Of a stretch of 26,740 nt of DNA, positions 23,203-26,740 are shown one piece after another (positions within the stretch are counted from its first letter, which is position 1; every line of letters starts with the position of its first letter). Position numbers and translations under genes: made by a program. The stretch is from DATAFF01 sp036265615 (lineage in GTDB: Bacteria > Pseudomonadota > Alphaproteobacteria > Rhizobiales > Aestuariivirgaceae). A model generated the notes under the pieces. The model was not told the origin of the DNA, made no database searches, and was given only the letters and a program-made list of their open reading frames with translations. The stretch spans positions 1 through 26,740 of the forward strand of contig DATAOT010000117.1 in assembly GCA_036265615.1 (NCBI GenBank), written 5' to 3'.

Positions 23203-24231
23203 CTACGGCGCAACTTTCTTGCCTGTCGACGTGCCGCCTTCTCCCAACAGGTCGGCCAGCCACCGGGTGGAGGGATGTTCGGCAGCAAATGCCATCAGAA
23301 CGATCACGATCGGAACGCCGATGAAGGCCCCAGGCAGTCCCCATAAGAAGGTCCAGAAGAACACCGCCGCCAATACGACGATCGGCGATATGGCGAGAAC
23401 GGTGCCGCAGACGCGCGGCTCGATGTAGCTTCCGACCACGAACTGAATGACATTGAGACAGACAAACACCGTGAGCGAGACCTGCCATGAGGCAAATTGC
23501 GCCAATGCGAACAGCGTCGGCAGCAATGTCGCGACGAACGAGCCGATGAATGGGACATAGTTGAGAACGAATGCGATCACGCCCCAGTCGGCGGCGTAGT
23601 TCAGGCCGATTGCGGCAGCAAAGACCCATACCAGGAACCCGGTCAGAAGGCTCATCAGCGTCCGGACCAGCATGTAGCTACGAAGCTTTGCGGCTGCAGC
23701 CTCCGTACCGTCATGGATGACGCGCGCCGCCGCTTGATTGCTCATTTGCCGGACCCTTTGGCCAAAAGCATCGATCTCAAGCAATCCGAGAACAAGGTAG
23801 ATCAGCACGATGATCCAGAAGCTCAGGGTTGTGTTGAGCCGCGTGGTGGCGCTCTGCACCAGCCGGACGAGCCAGCTCGCATTGAAGTGTTCCGCCCACA
23901 GCCGGGCCAGCACGATGCCGTGGCTCTCCAGCCAATTGGTAAGCTGGTCGTAAAGCACCTGGAATCGCGCAGCGTCATTGATCACGCCTCGGCCAACCCG
24001 CCCGAAACTCCACGCGATCAGCGAGCCGAACAGCAGGAACACCACGACGATGGTCAACGTGACGATCGCCAGAGCGACGAGTTGCGGCATATGGCGCTGC
24101 AACGCGCTCTGCAGCGGCCAGACAAGCGCAGCGATGAACAGCGCGAATGCGATCGGAGCCAGGAAGAACCTTGCATAGCCGGCCGCCGCCAGGATCACGA
24201 TCGTGGCAATGAGGATCAATGTTCCGCGCAT
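23203..24231 (-). CDS. AI-2E/PerM-family membrane transporter
   Basis: This 342-residue protein has about eight transmembrane segments. Family features include two early helices (LILIATIVILAAAGYARFFL, FALFIAALVWPL), a soluble region at about 90-125, and the conserved NYVPFIGSFVATLLPTLFAL and FWTFLWGLPGAFIGVPIVIVL segments near the C-terminus. Members export autoinducer-2 (TqsA) or act as Na+/H+ antiporters or putative permeases (PerM); the substrate is not predictable. The ATG at 24231 has a poor ribosome site (GAGG is too close), so the start is moderately certain. It is convergent with the propeller gene. Confidence 0.87.
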   Translation of the reverse strand: MRGTLILIATIVILAAAGYARFFLAPIAFALFIAALVWPLQSALQRHMPQLVALAIVTLTIVVVFLLFGSLIAWSFGRVGRGVINDAARFQVLYDQLTNWLESHGIVLARLWAEHFNASWLVRLVQSATTRLNTTLSFWIIVLIYLVLGLLEIDAFGQRVRQMSNQAAARVIHDGTEAAAAKLRSYMLVRTLMSLLTGFLVWVFAAAIGLNYAADWGVIAFVLNYVPFIGSFVATLLPTLFALAQFASWQVSLTVFVCLNVIQFVVGSYIEPRVCGTVLAISPIVVLAAVFFWTFLWGLPGAFIGVPIVIVLMAFAAEHPSTRWLADLLGEGGTSTGKKVAP

Positions 24232-24440
24232 GCCTCGACGCCCGACCGGAATGAGTGTCGAGGGAGCACCATGACATGGAACCCCCTGCAGGCGAATGGC
24301 AATCGAACTGCCCGCCGCAAGGTGAGCGTCTTCAGGGTTGGGCCGGCCATGCTCTCGCGCTCTTGACCCGAGACAACGACGTGACCTAGCGTTTCAGCTT
24401 CGCGCCGGCGACGCAAGACGCAGCACAGGGAGACCGCCCG

Positions 24441-26030
24441 TTGAGCCGTCCCAATGATGGCGACTTGTCCATCGACACCGGGATAGGCGGCAGCCGCTTG
24501 GTGCTCTCGGGTTCGGGGATCTCCAAGAGCTTTCTCGGCGTGCCGGCGCTCAGCGATGTTTCCTTCGAGCTCGCGGCTGGCGAGGTGCATGCGCTCATGG
24601 GTGAGAACGGCGCCGGCAAGTCGACGCTCATGAAGATTTTCTCGGGCGTCTACCCGGACTATGCCGGGGTGATCCGCCTCGATGGTCGTGAGGCGCGGTT
24701 CGCCAGTGTGCGGGATGCCGAGGCCGCGGGCCTTGCAATCATCCACCAGGAGCTGAACCTCGTCCCTGAACTGAACGTGGCCGAGAACATTTTTCTCGGG
24801 CGTGAGCCATTGCTGGGCGGGCTGATCGTGAACCGCCGCAAAGCGGTCGCCGATGCCAGAGCGCTTCTGAACCGCCTCGGCATCGACCTCGACCCCGAGA
24901 CTCGGATCAGCAGCCTGCGGGTGGGCGAGCAACAGCTCGTGGAGATCGCAAAGGCGCTGTCGGCGGCGGCGCGCATCCTGATCATGGACGAGCCGACCTC
25001 GGCGCTGTCGCCTGCCGAATGTCAGCGCCTCTTCACGATTATCCAGCAGCTGGCGAGTACCGGCGTAGCGATCGTCTACATCTCCCACCGGATCGAGGAA
25101 GTCATGCTCCTCGCCGATCGCGTGACTGTTCTGCGCGACGGGCGTCATGTCCTGACAGAGCCCATAACCGCGCTCACGCAGGAAAGAATCATCGCCGCGA
25201 TGGTCGGCAGGGACAGCCTCGGTGCGGTGCGGGAATCGCGCCGTGGTGGGGGTCGTGTCATCCTTTCCGTGCGTGATCTATCCTTGGATGTGTCCACTCG
25301 AAGGGGCTGGCAAACCGTGCTCCACGGCGTCAGCTTCGATGTGCATGAAGGCGAGATTCTCGGCATCGCAGGCCTGCTTGGCTCGGGCCGGACGGAAATC
25401 CTCGAGACGATTTTCGGATCGAGCATCGGACGCAGCAGCGGTGAAATACGGCTCGACGGAGAGGCCGTATCGATCACCTCGCCCCGCGATGCGCGCCGGC
25501 TTGGTCTTGCCCTGGTCACTGAGGACCGCAAGGCAAAGGGCCTGCATCTCCACGCCTCCGTTCGCGACAATGTCGCACTCCCTTCCGTCGGGCGGATCGC
25601 GCGGTTCGGCCTGCGCTTCTTCGCTGCAGAAGCCCGGCTTGCCGAGCGCGAGGTGAAGGAACTCGGCATCCGCTGCACCGGGATTGGCCAGATTGCAGGA
25701 ACGCTGTCGGGAGGCAACCAGCAGAAGGTCGTGATCGGGAAGTGGTTGGCCACGCGGCCGCGTGTCCTGCTTCTCGACGAGCCGACGCGCGGCATCGATG
25801 TCGGTGCCAAGCAGGAGATCTACGAACTTATCTTCGGGCTTGCCCGCCAAGGCCTTGCCATCGTGCTGGTCAGCTCCGAGCTCCCGGAGCTGCTTCTGCT
25901 CGCGAATCGGATCCTGGTCGTATCCGAAGGACGACCGCGAGGCATGCTGACCCGAGACGCGGCGAGCGAGGAGGCGATCATGCGGCTGGCCGCGCCGCGG
26001 ACGCGCACCGATGCGGGGAGGCCAGCGTGA
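24441..26030 (+). CDS. Sugar ABC importer double ATP-binding protein (RbsA/MglA-like)
   Basis: This 529-residue protein has two fused ABC ATPase domains. Domain 1 has Walker A GENGAGKS (54-61), signature-like LRVGEQQLVEIAK (159-171) and Walker B ILIMDEP (179-185). Domain 2 has the degenerate Walker A GLLGSGRT (311-318) typical of RbsA-type second domains, signature LSGGNQQKV (422-430) and Walker B VLLLDEPTRGIDVG (442-455). It drives uptake of a sugar or related polyol (ribose/galactose/xylose type). The start is a TTG at 24441 with GGGAG at good spacing; no ATG is better placed. Its stop overlaps the permease GTG by GTGA. Confidence 0.93.
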   Translation: MSRPNDGDLSIDTGIGGSRLVLSGSGISKSFLGVPALSDVSFELAAGEVHALMGENGAGKSTLMKIFSGVYPDYAGVIRLDGREARFASVRDAEAAGLAIIHQELNLVPELNVAENIFLGREPLLGGLIVNRRKAVADARALLNRLGIDLDPETRISSLRVGEQQLVEIAKALSAAARILIMDEPTSALSPAECQRLFTIIQQLASTGVAIVYISHRIEEVMLLADRVTVLRDGRHVLTEPITALTQERIIAAMVGRDSLGAVRESRRGGGRVILSVRDLSLDVSTRRGWQTVLHGVSFDVHEGEILGIAGLLGSGRTEILETIFGSSIGRSSGEIRLDGEAVSITSPRDARRLGLALVTEDRKAKGLHLHASVRDNVALPSVGRIARFGLRFFAAEARLAEREVKELGIRCTGIGQIAGTLSGGNQQKVVIGKWLATRPRVLLLDEPTRGIDVGAKQEIYELIFGLARQGLAIVLVSSELPELLLLANRILVVSEGRPRGMLTRDAASEEAIMRLAAPRTRTDAGRPA

Positions 26031-26740
26031 AAGTTCTCCGCCTTCTCTCGCGCACCAAGCTTTATTGGGGCCTCGCCCTCATCTTCCTGATCGGGATGCT
26101 CAGCTCGCCGATCACGTCAAAGGGCAGCAACATCTTCCTGTCCTATGGCAATCTGCTCGACGTGCTGCGCCAGGTCTCGATCACCGGCCTGATTGCGACC
26201 GGAATGACGGGCGTGATCCTGACTGCCGGGATTGATCTCTCGGTTGGGTCGTTGATGGCGATCTGTTCTGTGGTCTGCGCTATGCTTCTAACCATGCCGG
26301 GCTGGACGCCCTCGGCGGTGATGGGACTTCCGGCCTTTGCGCTCGTCGCCGTGATCGTTGCCGGCGCGCTGGTGCGCTTCGCGTCCAGCAATCTTGCTCG
26401 GGGTGCCGCGGGCGAGGCCTCGACCGGGCACGCCGTCCTCCGCCCGAAGCGTCGACTTGTACTTCCGACGCTAGCCGGTCTGTTAGCAGCGGCAGCGGCA
26501 CTCGCCTTCACCCTGCCGCAGGTCCAGACTGGGTTCGGTGTCTGGGGCGTCCTGCTAGTAACCCCTTGTGTTGGCCTGCTGTTCGGTGCGATCAACGGCA
26601 TCATCATCGTTGCCGGTCGCCTGCAGCCGTTCATCGTGACCCTTGCCATGATGGTGACCGCGCTCGGGATCGCGCGGCTCACGGCTGGCCAGAACAATGC
26701 GGTGCTGCCTGTCTACACCGGTTCGAACGCCACGGCGGAT
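26027..26740 (+). CDS. RbsC-like sugar ABC permease (partial, with insertion)
   Basis: The frame is open from GTG at 26027 to the window end (238 codons). Conserved RbsC motifs are present: TAGIDLSVGSLMAI (66-79), FGAINGIIIVAGRLQPFIVTL (in parts: GAINGIII 187-194; QPFIVTLAMM 200-209). Between these, RbsC-type proteins usually have roughly 40-50 residues; here there are about 110, including a polar basic loop (about 119-143) and an extra hydrophobic helix (about 146-163). There are no stops or frame breaks, so the insertion is probably genuine. It forms the importer with the ATPase encoded just before. The C-terminus is outside the window. Confidence 0.88.
   Translation, partial: MKVLRLLSRTKLYWGLALIFLIGMLSSPITSKGSNIFLSYGNLLDVLRQVSITGLIATGMTGVILTAGIDLSVGSLMAICSVVCAMLLTMPGWTPSAVMGLPAFALVAVIVAGALVRFASSNLARGAAGEASTGHAVLRPKRRLVLPTLAGLLAAAAALAFTLPQVQTGFGVWGVLLVTPCVGLLFGAINGIIIVAGRLQPFIVTLAMMVTALGIARLTAGQNNAVLPVYTGSNATAD

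Noticed and set aside
24363..24392. TTGACC followed by TAGCGT as a promoter for the RbsA-like gene
   Set aside because: The -10 match is too poor and no supporting element is visible.

Overview
The window is high-GC DNA with dense, mostly ATGA-overlapping operons. The gene families present (OmpR-type two-component pair, PotABCD-type and RbsABC-type importers, XRE-cupin regulator, DUF899/HTH/beta-propeller trio, metal-site-variant M19 peptidase) suggest an alphaproteobacterium, probably a soil- or plant-associated member of the Hyphomicrobiales (Rhizobiales). This is inferred from protein style only. I see no rRNA, tRNA, CRISPR array or insertion sequence.

Layout. (1) 1-4182, minus strand: an OmpR-family response regulator and a sensor kinase that overlap by 17 bp, then a small SAM-methyltransferase-like gene, then an unusual M19 dipeptidase-like gene. 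The M19 frame continues without a stop into what looks like the N-terminus of a second methyltransferase and leaves the window. (2) 4183-4700: a regulatory gap with a TTAA-type palindrome. (3) 4701-5865: an XRE-cupin regulator and a convergent GNAT acetyltransferase. (4) 5999-17502, plus strand: a 12-gene catabolic cluster. It encodes an SDR dehydrogenase, a double-hotdog hydratase, an acyl-CoA ligase, an amidohydrolase, a complete polyamine/opine-type ABC importer (ATPase, binding protein, two permeases), a two-subunit MaoC-type hydratase, a PLP aminotransferase and an RraA-family aldolase/decarboxylase. (5) 17527-20262, minus strand: a convergent three-gene operon of a thiolase-like protein without the usual cysteine, a DUF35 Zn-ribbon/OB-fold partner and an ArgE-like M20 amidohydrolase. 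(6) 20410-23167: DUF899 protein, divergent from an HTH regulator and beta-propeller pair. (7) 23203-24231: AI-2E/PerM-family membrane protein. (8) 24441-26740: RbsA-type double ATPase and the start of an RbsC-type permease with an unusual insertion.

How it fits together. Regions 4 and 5 look like one pathway. A substrate, probably cationic or amino/carboxylate-containing, is imported by the Pot-type transporter. Amide or amine groups may be removed by the amidohydrolase, M20 enzyme and aminotransferase. The acid is activated by the CoA ligase, hydrated or dehydrated by MaoC-type enzymes, oxidised by the SDR, and possibly cleaved by a thiolase-like/DUF35 retro-aldolase resembling Ltp2-ChsH2(DUF35) of steroid side-chain degradation. 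Support that the two operons are one regulon comes from the DNA: the same 11-bp palindromic core GGAAAATTTCC lies in front of both (5941-5951 and 20294-20304). The nearby XRE-cupin protein is a natural candidate for the factor that binds it. The substrate cannot be named from sequence alone.
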